In this document: positions 33,245-42,053 of the stretch, one piece after another
Position numbering within the stretch: the stretch's first letter is position 1
Layout of the letters: every line of letters begins with the position of its first letter
NCBI GenBank assembly: GCA_016716135.1
Contig: JADJWX010000010.1
Coordinates: forward strand, 62,001-126,000
From: Lewinellaceae bacterium
GTDB taxonomy: Bacteria > Bacteroidota > Bacteroidia > Chitinophagales > Saprospiraceae
Direction: 5' to 3'
DNA: 64,000 bases
The notes under the pieces: generated by a model
Told to the model about the DNA's origin: nothing
Databases searched by the model: none
Seen by the model: the letters and a program-made list of their open reading frames with translations, nothing else
Program-made: the position numbers and the translations under genes

Positions 33245-34912
33245 TTACAGTTTCGTCCGCCAGCGTGGATCGCCGGTGTCGAATTTTCCGGCAAAGCCGG
33301 AGTCTTTAAAATTAAAATCAAGTCCGTCGTAAGGATCCACCCAAAGGGCGCCGGCTGTGCCGCCATAGGTCAGCGCCGGGAATCCTGGGATTTCGGAACC
33401 CGGTGTAAAGGCAAAATCGGAGGTGGCGTAGGTGTTTACGATATTGAAGCTGGTGGCTTCAAGGCCGTCGTAGATTCCGCGTACAGCCAGGTTGCCGGTC
33501 ATGCCTTCATCCCAGGCGTGCCCCCAAACGGTGTTTGTGATGGTAATACCGTTGAGCACATTGCTCAGCACCCCGTCGGCGCCCCGCCAGCGGAACACAA
33601 TACCGTCCGGGGCGGCGAGTTCGCTGATGGTGCAGGCATCGATCAGGATGGATTGTGCATTTTGCCGGGAGGTCAGGAAGGAATTGATTTTGCTGAATGT
33701 GCTGTTGGTGAATGCCAGATCGTCGGCAGCGGCGTTGCCGGCGCCGTCGGTATCGGTGGTCAGGATGCCGTAGCCGCCGATGTGATGCACGATGCTGTTG
33801 TTGATATTGTACTTTTTCAGGAAGACCTTTGAGCGAATGCGGATAATGCCCCGGAAGGTGCTGATTACACAGTTGTCAAACGTTAGTTCATTAATAATGG
33901 TCTCGTTCGAGTTGTTCGGATTGAACACGTAATCGCCGCCAATATCTTCGCCGAGGAGTTCCACATCGATAAAGCGTACGTAGCTTATGTTGGCGCCGTC
34001 GGCAATATTCCAGTTTCCGGTGGTGAACAGGGTTGCCTTTTTCGAGCCAAAGCCATAGGCGCCACGGATCGTGATGGATTTATCCAGCGGATCGGTCGGC
34101 AGGTTGTACTGCACCCCTTTTTTCAGGAGGATCAATTGACCGTCTGTTGCGGTGGCAACGGCGGTTTTTACGGCATCCGGATCTTCATCTGCACTCAGGT
34201 CGATCACATTCGGGTCGGACGGATCAACGCCTTGTTCCAGGGTGACGTATGTTTCCCAGCCACGTAGCAGCGCGCCGCTGTAAATAGCGATCTGGTAGCC
34301 GGTTTGCGGTTGAAGGCCGGTGACGATAAACTCCCCGTTTGCCTGACCTGTAGCGTCTACATCAAATTCGGCAAGCGGGTTGGCCAGCTGCAAGTCCGTC
34401 GTTGTAAACGTTTTGATTTTTGTGACGGCGGCTCCGGCCACCTGCCAGGTGACCCGCGCGGCAACATCAATCACATCATCCGGGCCCGGAATATTCAGGA
34501 TGGACGGGAAACGTTCGGTGCGCACACTGCCCAGGTCTGATACCTTACTGTCGTAAACCGGGTTGGCTGCATGCGCTGTTACGCGCACCTGGTAGAGTGT
34601 GTTCCAAAGAAGCGACTCACCATTTAAAACAGCATTGTTCACCACCACATAATTTGTGTCCGAATCAAACGTATAGTCGATGTTGGCAAAAGTATCGCGG
34701 CTGATTTCAAGGGTATAGGAAACCGCTTCCTTGATTTTACCCATGTTGACAATGATGGCGTTTCCTTCGGCCCGCAGATCTTCATTCAGGACCGGCCTGA
34801 ACAAGCGGGTTTTTTCATACACCGGATCTTTTTCGCAAGCGCCCAGCGCCAACATTGTGCCGGCAACCAGAAGAAACAGCGCATTCTTTATAGTTAGGCT
34901 ATTGAATTGCAT
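33245..34912 (-). CDS. DUF4957/DUF5123-type surface lipoprotein (pectin binding candidate)
   Basis: 555 residues. Lipoprotein signal with lipobox LALGACEK. Two fibronectin-III-like modules span ~40-235 (VSYTLEISRDTFANIDY; LYQVRVTAHAANP; TVTGLQPQTGYQIAIYSGA-like text). A beta-helix-like region with DUF4957/DUF5123 features follows (~250-555): GQLILLKKGVQYNLPTDPL, SITIRGAYGFGSKKATLF, NTVWGHAWDEGMTGNLAVRG. Such proteins are frequent third members of pectin-targeting SusCD loci and are thought to bind the glycan at the cell surface. It sits 37 bp after susD. No lyase catalytic residues were noted. Confidence 0.85.
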   Translation of the reverse strand: MQFNSLTIKNALFLLVAGTMLALGACEKDPVYEKTRLFRPVLNEDLRAEGNAIIVNMGKIKEAVSYTLEISRDTFANIDYTFDSDTNYVVVNNAVLNGESLLWNTLYQVRVTAHAANPVYDSKVSDLGSVRTERFPSILNIPGPDDVIDVAARVTWQVAGAAVTKIKTFTTTDLQLANPLAEFDVDATGQANGEFIVTGLQPQTGYQIAIYSGALLRGWETYVTLEQGVDPSDPNVIDLSADEDPDAVKTAVATATDGQLILLKKGVQYNLPTDPLDKSITIRGAYGFGSKKATLFTTGNWNIADGANISYVRFIDVELLGEDIGGDYVFNPNNSNETIINELTFDNCVISTFRGIIRIRSKVFLKKYNINNSIVHHIGGYGILTTDTDGAGNAAADDLAFTNSTFSKINSFLTSRQNAQSILIDACTISELAAPDGIVFRWRGADGVLSNVLNGITITNTVWGHAWDEGMTGNLAVRGIYDGLEATSFNIVNTYATSDFAFTPGSEIPGFPALTYGGTAGALWVDPYDGLDFNFKDSGFAGKFDTGDPRWRTKL

Positions 34913-34949
34913 TTTTTTAACGTTTTAAATTTACAAAAACAGGAATGGC

Positions 34950-36776
34950 TTAAAACCCGTAACCGTCGTTTTTCAAAAAGCCCTGGCTATTCGTGATGGC
35001 TTCTTCCGGAATCGGGAAAATGTAGCGTACGACGCCGGGCTTCGGCCCTTCATCGATATAATTCCGCCAGTCCTTCGTGATCCATTGCTGGTACGTGGTC
35101 GCATCGTTGTGCAAATCGAGCAGCCAGGGACTTCTGGTCCAGGTTTGGTCCGGGGCTGCTGCGATTTTCCGGTTTGGATTCAATACCGTGAAACGGCCGC
35201 TTTCGTTCAGTTTCCAGTAGATATAGTCCGGAAGTTCAGCATACTGACCGGTACCCGTGAACGCAGCGTCGGCCATTTGCTTCAGTGTTTCAACTGTTTC
35301 AGCCATTTTGTCCGAATAAATGCCCCAGCGGATCAATTCGTACTTGCGGATCATTTCGCCGCCAAATTCCCAGCCGCGCTCGTCGACGATAGCATCAAAA
35401 AAGTCGGCCTTACTGCCGGAAACGCCGGCGACATAATTGTCCACTTTCTCCGTCCAGTACTGTGCATCGAAAGCGCGCTGCCGCACGCGTTTGAGTGCTT
35501 CCTGGGCAGACGCGGTAGGTCCGTTCAATTCATTTTCTGCTTCGGCATACATCAGCAAAACATCGGAATACCGCAACATCGGCCAGTTAATACCGGTGTT
35601 TTTGGCAGAGGATGCACCGGGGCCTTTGTCGAGGAAATAACGGCTCCATTTGCCCTGGGCGATATTGCTAACGCCACCGGAGACAAATTCTTCTACAAAA
35701 GAAGTGTTGACCTGGTAGTATGCGCAAGTAACATCTCTGCGGATGTCGAGGGTGTCGAAAGAGTAGTAATACGACACCGGAATGGACATGTAGTTATTTT
35801 CCGAGCCATAGGTGTGCGAAGCAGTCGCGCCACCCTGCACCGTAATACCGATATTCCAACCCACGTCGCCATTGTTGAGTGAAAAGGGTACTTCAAACAA
35901 GATGTCGTCGTTCACCGGAGAAATAAACTTGGCATTGTTCAGGAATACCTGGCGAAAGTCGGCAGGCAGATCGCGATCCTTCAGGCTGATCAACTTCTGG
36001 GAGTAATCCTTGGCGATCTGATAGTATTCCAGGTAATCGTTTTTACGCTCCATATTCAGGTCGGGCGTCAGAAAATAACCGCCGCGTTGCAGGGCAATAC
36101 GGGCAATCATGCCGAGGGTATATTCCCGGCTTACTTGTTCGATACCGTACGGGAGTTCATCCGCCCACAACATTTTGCCCTCCACGTTGCGCATATCTTC
36201 GATCACCTGGGAAAGGATCACGTTCCGGTCTTCTTTGGGCAGGAAAAAATCGTTGCCGGCTTTCGGCGCCAGGCGGACGTTCGGAACGTCGCCAAAATAA
36301 TAGACCAGCATGCTGTACCAGTAGGCGCGCAAAGTATAGGCCTCGCCCAGCATGTGGTTCATCATTTTTGCCGTCAGCACATCGTTGGAGTTCAGGGCGT
36401 CACTCGCTTCAATACCGTCGATAGCAATATTTGCGTCCCGGATCGCGGTGTACGCTGCATTCCAGAACTGGCGCAAATCACCATTACTGGCAAGCGCGTT
36501 CAGATCCCATATCTGATAGCGGTCGCCGGCGCTGGTCCAGCCGCTTTGGCGCTCGATGTCGGTATTTCCGGTCATGTTGTTGGACAAACGAGAGCGGAAA
36601 CCGTCTACGCCGAACTGTACATAAATGGCGTTTACACCTTTACGGGCATCGTCGACATTTGAAAATACGTAGTTGGTATCGAAAGTTGAAATGGAGTCCG
36701 GGTTCAAAAAATCCTTGCAAGAAGGCAAGAGCATTACTGCCAGCCCTGCAATGATTATTAATTTGCTCGGTTTCAT
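34950..36776 (-). CDS. SusD/RagB family nutrient-binding lipoprotein
   Basis: 608 residues from the ATG at 36776, which gives a compact lipoprotein signal (MKPSKLIIIAGLAVMLLPSC, lipobox LPSC); another ATG at 36794 adds six residues. The SusD fold with TPR-like helices shows MLGEAYTLRAYWYSMLVYYF, the early FLNPDSISTFDTNYVF, the late NWPMLRYSDVLLMYAEAENE and RVRQRAFDA, and ends YIFPIPEEAITNSQG. It forms the lid over the SusC channel and captures pectic oligosaccharides outside the cell. It starts 27 bp after the stop of susC. Confidence 0.96.
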   Translation of the reverse strand: MKPSKLIIIAGLAVMLLPSCKDFLNPDSISTFDTNYVFSNVDDARKGVNAIYVQFGVDGFRSRLSNNMTGNTDIERQSGWTSAGDRYQIWDLNALASNGDLRQFWNAAYTAIRDANIAIDGIEASDALNSNDVLTAKMMNHMLGEAYTLRAYWYSMLVYYFGDVPNVRLAPKAGNDFFLPKEDRNVILSQVIEDMRNVEGKMLWADELPYGIEQVSREYTLGMIARIALQRGGYFLTPDLNMERKNDYLEYYQIAKDYSQKLISLKDRDLPADFRQVFLNNAKFISPVNDDILFEVPFSLNNGDVGWNIGITVQGGATASHTYGSENNYMSIPVSYYYSFDTLDIRRDVTCAYYQVNTSFVEEFVSGGVSNIAQGKWSRYFLDKGPGASSAKNTGINWPMLRYSDVLLMYAEAENELNGPTASAQEALKRVRQRAFDAQYWTEKVDNYVAGVSGSKADFFDAIVDERGWEFGGEMIRKYELIRWGIYSDKMAETVETLKQMADAAFTGTGQYAELPDYIYWKLNESGRFTVLNPNRKIAAAPDQTWTRSPWLLDLHNDATTYQQWITKDWRNYIDEGPKPGVVRYIFPIPEEAITNSQGFLKNDGYGF

Positions 36777-36803
36777 AATAAGTCTGTTTTGCATGATTTC
36801 AAG

Positions 36804-39800
36804 TTAGAAGGTAATGTTGAGGCCAAAGGTGTACGAACGGCTCCGTGGGAAGGAGGAGTAGTCCACGCCCGGCGTCAAAGCCGAATAAGCGGAGCTGCGC
36901 GTGGTGCTCACTTCCGGGTCATAACCGGTGTACTTGGTCCAGATATGCAGGTTGTTACCGGTGACATACACCCGGAATTGGGACATGCCCAGGCGGGAGA
37001 TCAACCGTGCCGGCAAGGTGTAGCCGATATTCACATTATTCAGCCGGAGGAACGAACCGTCTTCCACCGCCCAGCTGTGAATGACAGCTTGTGCCACCCC
37101 GTAGCTGTTGTGCGACCAGATGGTTTTGCCAGCATTCATTTGCGCCAGTTGGTCAAGCGCAGTCACAACCTCGCCGGGCGTTCCGGTGAAGGAACCGTCG
37201 ATGTCGATATAGGTGAACCGGGAATCCGAATTCATGGTATTGAGCATGTTGCCATAGGTCACCCGGCGGAATTGGTTGTACTGGATTTTACCGGTGTTGT
37301 ATACGTCATTTCCATATGACCAGTTAAAAAAGATGGCGGCATCAAAACCTTTGAACCGTGCATCGAAGCCAAATCCGCCCTGGTGTTTGGGCAGGGTATT
37401 ACCAATAACCATGCGGTCATCACTGTTGATGATGCCGTCGCCGTTCAGGTCTTTCAATTTCAGGAAACCCGGACGAATATTCTGATTACCGACAGTGTTA
37501 CCGGCATTCGGAACGCCGTCTTTCAACAGGTAGGCATTGGTCGTTGCATCGTACGCATCAAAATCATTTGTCGAATAGTAGCCATCGGTAACGTATCCGT
37601 AGATGTCACCCAGTGTTCCGCCTACCCGCAGGTAGTAATCGTCCCGGTCTTTCAGGTCGGTGCTGGCCCAGTTTGATTGGAAAAAGCGCTCCGTGGTGCC
37701 GTCAAGTTCTTCCACTTTGGCTCTGTTTACACCAATATTAAAATTGGCGGACAGGGAGAAATCGTTTTTGTCGATCAGATAACCGGTCAAACCCAGTTCA
37801 ACGCCCTGGTTGGAGGTTGAGCCGATGTTGTTCCATTGTGTGGTAAAGCCCGTGTTCGAGGGAATTGCGGATTGCAGCAACAAGTCGCGGGTTGTGTTTT
37901 TGTAAAAATCCAGGCTACCGCCGAGTTTGCCCTGAAACATCAAAAAGTCGAGGCCGATATTCCGGTTTACGGTTGTTTCCCACTTAAGGTCCGGATTGTA
38001 GAGGGTGCTTTCGGATGGCGTATAGTACACATTGTCTACGTTGCCAAAACCGGGACCGCGGGTGGTGGAGGCTGCGAAAAGGAACTGAGTTGCCGTTGAG
38101 GAAATCCGGTCGTTTCCGGTTTCGCCATAGCTGGCGCGCAATTTTAATTCATTGATAAATTTGACATCTTTCAGGAAACCTTCTTCCGACAATTTCCAGC
38201 CGATGGCTGCTGCGGGAAAAACACCCAGGCGGTTGTCTTCCGAAAATCTACTGGATGCGTCCGAGCGCATCGTCAGGGTAAGCAGGTATTTGTTGTTCAA
38301 CTGGTAATTCACGCGGCCGAAAAAGGAGAGCCTGTTCGAGTTGGTAAACTCTTCTGTCGAGTGGTTATCCGTACGGCCCAAAGCCATGTTGGCAAACAGT
38401 TCTTCCGGTGTAATGGACAAACGAAAGTCTTCGGCTCGAATAACATCGGCATTGCCGCCGATCGAATAGATTTCGTGGCCCAGCAGGAAATCAAGGTTTT
38501 GATTCCGCAGGTTTTCAACTTCGTACGATAGGGTATTCAGCCAGCGGTATGAAAACCGGTCGATCGCGGTCTTTACACCCAAAGGCATGCTGCCGCCGTT
38601 GTTGAACGATTCGCCGGTCAGCGGGCCGTAAAACCGCAGGTTTTTGTCAAAAGACTTTTCTGTTGTAATGGTTGTCTGCAAATCCATGTTGCGCAGCACA
38701 TTCCATTTCAGGGCGGCGTTCAAAACATAATTATTTGTCGTGCGCTCGCGCCAGTCTTGCTTGGTCAGTTCGGTCGGATTCACCAGGCTGTTCAGGAAGG
38801 TCTGATAGTCATTGCTTTGATCGAGTGCATTCAAATCAATGTCCAGTTCGTCGGCGATCCCGTTTATCGGGCGCGTTTGAACGGCTTCCTTAATGCCAAT
38901 GGATGCGCCACCGGAAGTGCCTGCGCCGTCGACGACGGTATTGGTAATCCGCGTTGTGGCGTCAAACGACAGTTTTTTCGAAATTTTCTGATTCAATTTG
39001 AAGTTGATCACATTCCGGTTGTACCCCGAACCGATCAGCAAACCTTCATCCGTGTTATTGGTAAGGCTCAGACTTATTTTGGTACTTTCCGTGCCACCGC
39101 TCACACCGATATTGTGGAACTGCGACCATTGCGGGTTTCCGAACAACTCCTCCTGCCAGTCGGTTGGCGCTTTTTGCCGGTACAATTCCAGGTCATCGTA
39201 TTTGCCAAAGAATTTTTCAAAATTCCGCAAGTCGGCATCGGAGCGCAGTTTTGCATACTCATAGTTTGCGAGTACATATTCATACGGCGAGAGCACCTCA
39301 TATTTCCGGTCGCCCGGAAGGTGTTTTGATTGCGCGAATCCGTTGTACGTCACCGAAATTTTTCCGGGAAGTGGCCGTTTGGTGGTGATCACCACCACGC
39401 CATTGGATGCCTGGGCGCCGTAAATAGCGGTAGCCGAGGCATCTTTCAAAACACTGATGCTTTCAATGTCTGCAGGGGGAATATCCCGGATGCTGCTGAC
39501 AATAAATCCGTCTACTACGAACAGCGGAGAGTTGTCTTGCGTGATCGAGCCGCCACCGCGTACGCGGATCACAACTTCCGCGTCGGGAGAGCCATCCGTT
39601 GTTAACACATTGACACCCGGCAACCGGCCAGTCATGGCCTGTTCGGCACTGGCCACCGGGATTTTGGCCAGTTTATTGCCCGACAGCGTTGCTACTGAGC
39701 CGGTGAGGTCAGATTTGCGCACCGTGCCGTAACCGACGACAACGACCTCGTTGAGTAATTCTACGTTTACCGTCATAACCACGTTTACTACCCGTTGGTC

Positions 39801-40070
39801 GCCAACTGGAATAACCTGGGTAGTATAGCCGGAGTAGGTGACTACAAGGGTGTCATTTGGAGAAACAGGCGACAGGGAGAAATTACCATTGACATCCGTT
39901 GCAGCCCCTATGCTGCGGTTTTTGACGGCAACGGTAACGCCGATCAGGGCCTCACCTTCGTCAGAAGTCACCTGACCTCTGATGGTGTTTTGTCCAATGG
40001 CCGAAAAGCTTCCCAATACTGCGAAGAACAGCAATAAGGCGATTGGTTTTTGTAAAATTTTGAATTTCAT
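36804..40070 (-). CDS. SusC/RagA family TonB-linked outer-membrane protein
   Basis: 1088 residues from ATG 40070 (MKFKILQKPIALLLFFAVLG, signal peptide to SAIGQN). The frame is open to 40217, but the extension has no signal-like features and is rejected. A carboxypeptidase-regulatory-like domain (~28-105, GEALIGVTVAVKNRSIGAAT) is followed by the TonB-box region LNEVVVVGYGTVRKSDLTGS and the plug (ITQDNSPLFVVDGFIV, IESISVLKDASATAIYGAQA). A large barrel ends RSRSYTFGLNITF. It imports oligosaccharides captured by SusD. First gene of the pectin locus; no HTCS, ECF sigma or anti-sigma gene is adjacent, so its regulator is elsewhere. A candidate promoter lies at 40228-40235. Confidence 0.97.
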   Translation of the reverse strand: MKFKILQKPIALLLFFAVLGSFSAIGQNTIRGQVTSDEGEALIGVTVAVKNRSIGAATDVNGNFSLSPVSPNDTLVVTYSGYTTQVIPVGDQRVVNVVMTVNVELLNEVVVVGYGTVRKSDLTGSVATLSGNKLAKIPVASAEQAMTGRLPGVNVLTTDGSPDAEVVIRVRGGGSITQDNSPLFVVDGFIVSSIRDIPPADIESISVLKDASATAIYGAQASNGVVVITTKRPLPGKISVTYNGFAQSKHLPGDRKYEVLSPYEYVLANYEYAKLRSDADLRNFEKFFGKYDDLELYRQKAPTDWQEELFGNPQWSQFHNIGVSGGTESTKISLSLTNNTDEGLLIGSGYNRNVINFKLNQKISKKLSFDATTRITNTVVDGAGTSGGASIGIKEAVQTRPINGIADELDIDLNALDQSNDYQTFLNSLVNPTELTKQDWRERTTNNYVLNAALKWNVLRNMDLQTTITTEKSFDKNLRFYGPLTGESFNNGGSMPLGVKTAIDRFSYRWLNTLSYEVENLRNQNLDFLLGHEIYSIGGNADVIRAEDFRLSITPEELFANMALGRTDNHSTEEFTNSNRLSFFGRVNYQLNNKYLLTLTMRSDASSRFSEDNRLGVFPAAAIGWKLSEEGFLKDVKFINELKLRASYGETGNDRISSTATQFLFAASTTRGPGFGNVDNVYYTPSESTLYNPDLKWETTVNRNIGLDFLMFQGKLGGSLDFYKNTTRDLLLQSAIPSNTGFTTQWNNIGSTSNQGVELGLTGYLIDKNDFSLSANFNIGVNRAKVEELDGTTERFFQSNWASTDLKDRDDYYLRVGGTLGDIYGYVTDGYYSTNDFDAYDATTNAYLLKDGVPNAGNTVGNQNIRPGFLKLKDLNGDGIINSDDRMVIGNTLPKHQGGFGFDARFKGFDAAIFFNWSYGNDVYNTGKIQYNQFRRVTYGNMLNTMNSDSRFTYIDIDGSFTGTPGEVVTALDQLAQMNAGKTIWSHNSYGVAQAVIHSWAVEDGSFLRLNNVNIGYTLPARLISRLGMSQFRVYVTGNNLHIWTKYTGYDPEVSTTRSSAYSALTPGVDYSSFPRSRSYTFGLNITF

Positions 40071-40227
40071 AAATAGAGTTTGTTTAGTACAAAAAAGGAA
40101 TAGCCGGCATGAATCAGCAAATGGCATGCGCTTAGCAGCGGCGGGAAAAAACAGTTGGATAATTTGGGAATAAAGCGTGTTTCGATGCACTAATCGGTAG
40201 TCAGGCGGGGTAGGCAAAATATTATTG

Positions 40228-40235
40228 CAAAAGTA
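40228..40235 (-). promoter_or_regulatory. Candidate promoter of the pectin locus
   Basis: Minus strand TACTTTTG, an exact TAnnTTTG match, giving a ~150 nt leader before the susC ATG at 40070. Long leaders before susC are common. No good -33 box. Confidence 0.4.
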
Positions 40236-40316
40236 AAGTCCGGTAGTGTAGGGGGCTTGAAAACGCGGTATTCAAAAATTCACAAAATGATCGCTCAATT
40301 TAACATTGGTGAACAT

Positions 40317-40350
40317 TGCCTCGGCGCTATTTCGAAATCACGCCGAGGCA
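40317..40350. repeat. Inverted repeat TGCCTCGGCG
   Basis: Perfect 10-bp arms (40317-40326, 40341-40350) with a 14-nt loop; lies upstream of the susC promoter core. Confidence 0.5.
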
Positions 40351-40414
40351 GGGCGCGGGATGCACCTACGCGTGTTTTTGGCTCATATCCACGTTTGGCT
40401 GAGCGGGGGGCCAA

Positions 40415-40445
40415 GTGAAGGGGTGACTGGCAGTCACCCCTTCAC
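40415..40445. terminator. Hairpin after the glycosyltransferase gene
   Basis: Perfect 14-bp arms GTGAAGGGGTGACT and its complement around GGC, 21 bp past the GT2 stop codon; no U-tract. Confidence 0.5.
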
Positions 40446-40465
40446 TACTGTTCGGCAGGAAGAAA

Positions 40466-41239
40466 TCAGTATTTGCTTTGGCCCAGCCTGCGCAGCCAAT
40501 GCAGGGCGGCGCGCAGTACAATCCAGGTATGTGCCAGGAGGGCAGGGATCAATCCAAAGTGTTGCCGCATCACCTTAAATCGGTCGTGCAGACTTTGCCG
40601 GTGTCGTTGTTTGGACATGCCGCCCATCAGGTATTCGCTGAGCACCTGGCCGGCGTTTACATTTTTGCGGCTCTTTTTCAAAATGCGAATGCTCCAGTCA
40701 TAGTCGGCGCAGAGATTGCCGGAAATATATTTGGGAGCCAGCGCCCGGCGGGGGATGAAGGACTGGTGCACAACCAGCATGCCGCGCAGGTAATCGTGCC
40801 AATTCAACCGGGAGGGAATTTTCCGGGTACTGAGTGCGCTCATCGTGCCTGCGGGCAGGCGGTCGTCGCCAACCAGGAGCGTTTCGCCGTAGAGGACATC
40901 CGTAGTGTCGTCTGCCAAGGCTGCTAATTGCGCAACCGTTTCCGGTGTGTGAATATGATCGCCACAATTCAGAAACCAGACAAAGTCGCCGGTAGCCAAA
41001 CGGAGGCCTTTATTCATCGCATCATACAAGCCATGGTCTTTTTCTGAAATCCAATGCAGGTTTGGCATTTCGCGGGCATATTGGCGGATGAGGTCGACGG
41101 TGCCGTCCGTGGAGCCGCCATCGATGATCAGGTATTCGATGTGCGGATAGGTTTGCGATCGCACGCTTTCACAGGTGCCGGGCAGTAGGTTGGCGCCATT
41201 GAAAACCACTGTAATAATGCTAAAACTGATATCGGGCAT
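40466..41239 (-). CDS. Family 2 glycosyltransferase (WcaA/colanic-acid-like)
   Basis: 257 residues from the ATG at 41239; an ATG at 41269 would add ten residues (MVRPTNSQHA) without homology. GT-A fold: DISFSIITVVFNGANLLPGT (nucleotide binding strand), YLIIDGGSTDGTVDLI (~36-51), then HGLYDAMNKGLRLATGDFVW and the FLNCGD acidic motif that binds the metal-nucleotide sugar, close to DXD. It transfers a sugar to an envelope or exopolysaccharide acceptor. It stands alone, divergent from the LysE-type gene, with no capsule genes around. A CATCTTTG promoter-like core lies at 41304-41311. Confidence 0.9.
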   Translation of the reverse strand: MPDISFSIITVVFNGANLLPGTCESVRSQTYPHIEYLIIDGGSTDGTVDLIRQYAREMPNLHWISEKDHGLYDAMNKGLRLATGDFVWFLNCGDHIHTPETVAQLAALADDTTDVLYGETLLVGDDRLPAGTMSALSTRKIPSRLNWHDYLRGMLVVHQSFIPRRALAPKYISGNLCADYDWSIRILKKSRKNVNAGQVLSEYLMGGMSKQRHRQSLHDRFKVMRQHFGLIPALLAHTWIVLRAALHWLRRLGQSKY

Positions 41240-41303
41240 TGCATGTTGTGAGTTGGTCGGCCGCACCATTGGTTGAAAATGAGGCAGCTGCTCGGGGTGG
41301 CCG

Positions 41304-41311
41304 CAAAGATG
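41304..41311 (-). promoter_or_regulatory. Candidate promoter of the glycosyltransferase gene
   Basis: Minus strand CATCTTTG followed by CGGCC, one base off TAnnTTTG; leader ~58 nt. Confidence 0.3.
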
Positions 41312-41368
41312 CTAAATCCCTGGAAGTGCATTGCTGCACAATTCCTGTATTTTGCCCCACAAAAAGAT

Positions 41369-41980
41369 ATGATCCTGTTTGCTGCCGGCGTATTTTTAAG
41401 TTTAATGGGTTCGCTGCCACCCGGGTTAATCAGTCTGGCTGTAGCCCATACATCAATCATGCGCGGTTTTATTCCGGCACTGGTTCTTGCTCTGGGCGCC
41501 GCTTTTGCCGAGTTTTTTCAGGCTGTAGGGGCTGTTGTATTTGCAGGCTGGTTTTTGATGCACCCGCGCGCCGCAATCGTATTTCAGATGGCGGCAATCC
41601 CGATATTTTTAGGGCTGGCCATTTATCTCTGGTTTTTTGCCAAGCCTCCCAAACCAACCGACGGCGGCTCCACGGGGTCATTGCCATGGCAGTTTTGGCG
41701 CGGAATCCTGGTTAGCGTTTTTAATTTATTGGCCATTCCATACTGGGTGGCCTATGCAGGCTGGCTGAAGGTGAACGGATGGTGGGAAAGCGAGGGCTGG
41801 CAGCTTACGCTGTTTTTTGCAGCCGGTGTCACGGTGGGTACATCGCTTGCGCTTGGGTTGTATGCATGGCTTGCCAATGAACTTACCCGGCGTTCGGACC
41901 AGGTGGCCAAAGTTGCAAACCGGGTGGTTGCCCTGATTTTTTTGGGTTTTGCCTTGAAATTGATTTACGACTTGCTCTAA
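41369..41980 (+). CDS. LysE/RhtB-type exporter
   Basis: 203 residues with six hydrophobic segments. The start at 41369 (MILFAAGVFLSLMGSLPPGL) matches the usual N-terminus, with SLPPGLISLAVAHTS as the conserved first-helix motif; upstream in-frame codons (from 41273) are not hydrophobic and are rejected. Additional features are LALGAAFAEFFQAVGAV and the C-terminal VALIFLGFALKLIYDLL. LysE-family proteins export amino acids or related metabolites. The substrate is unknown, and the gene is not linked to an amino-acid pathway here. A strong hairpin follows 5 bp after its stop. Confidence 0.87.
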   Translation: MILFAAGVFLSLMGSLPPGLISLAVAHTSIMRGFIPALVLALGAAFAEFFQAVGAVVFAGWFLMHPRAAIVFQMAAIPIFLGLAIYLWFFAKPPKPTDGGSTGSLPWQFWRGILVSVFNLLAIPYWVAYAGWLKVNGWWESEGWQLTLFFAAGVTVGTSLALGLYAWLANELTRRSDQVAKVANRVVALIFLGFALKLIYDLL

Positions 41981-41985
41981 AAAGC

Positions 41986-42021
41986 AAGGAGCCTGATCGC
42001 ATTGTTGCGATCAGGCTCCTT
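41986..42021. terminator. Hairpin between convergent LysE-type and TPR genes
   Basis: Perfect 16-bp arms AAGGAGCCTGATCGCA and complement with a TTGT loop. Followed by AATAAAAAA on the + strand; likely ends both transcripts although a U-tract is not clear. Confidence 0.65.
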
Positions 42022-42053
42022 AATAAAAAACCTGAAATTATACTGGAATGGCA

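Larger units (their letters stand above)
40071..40465. other. Intergenic region between susC and the glycosyltransferase gene
   Basis: 395 bp without a credible gene. It holds the susC leader (~150 nt), the TACTTTTG promoter core, and two hairpins (40317-40350 and 40415-40445). No DNA-binding palindrome typical of a pectin regulator was recognised. Confidence 0.6.
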
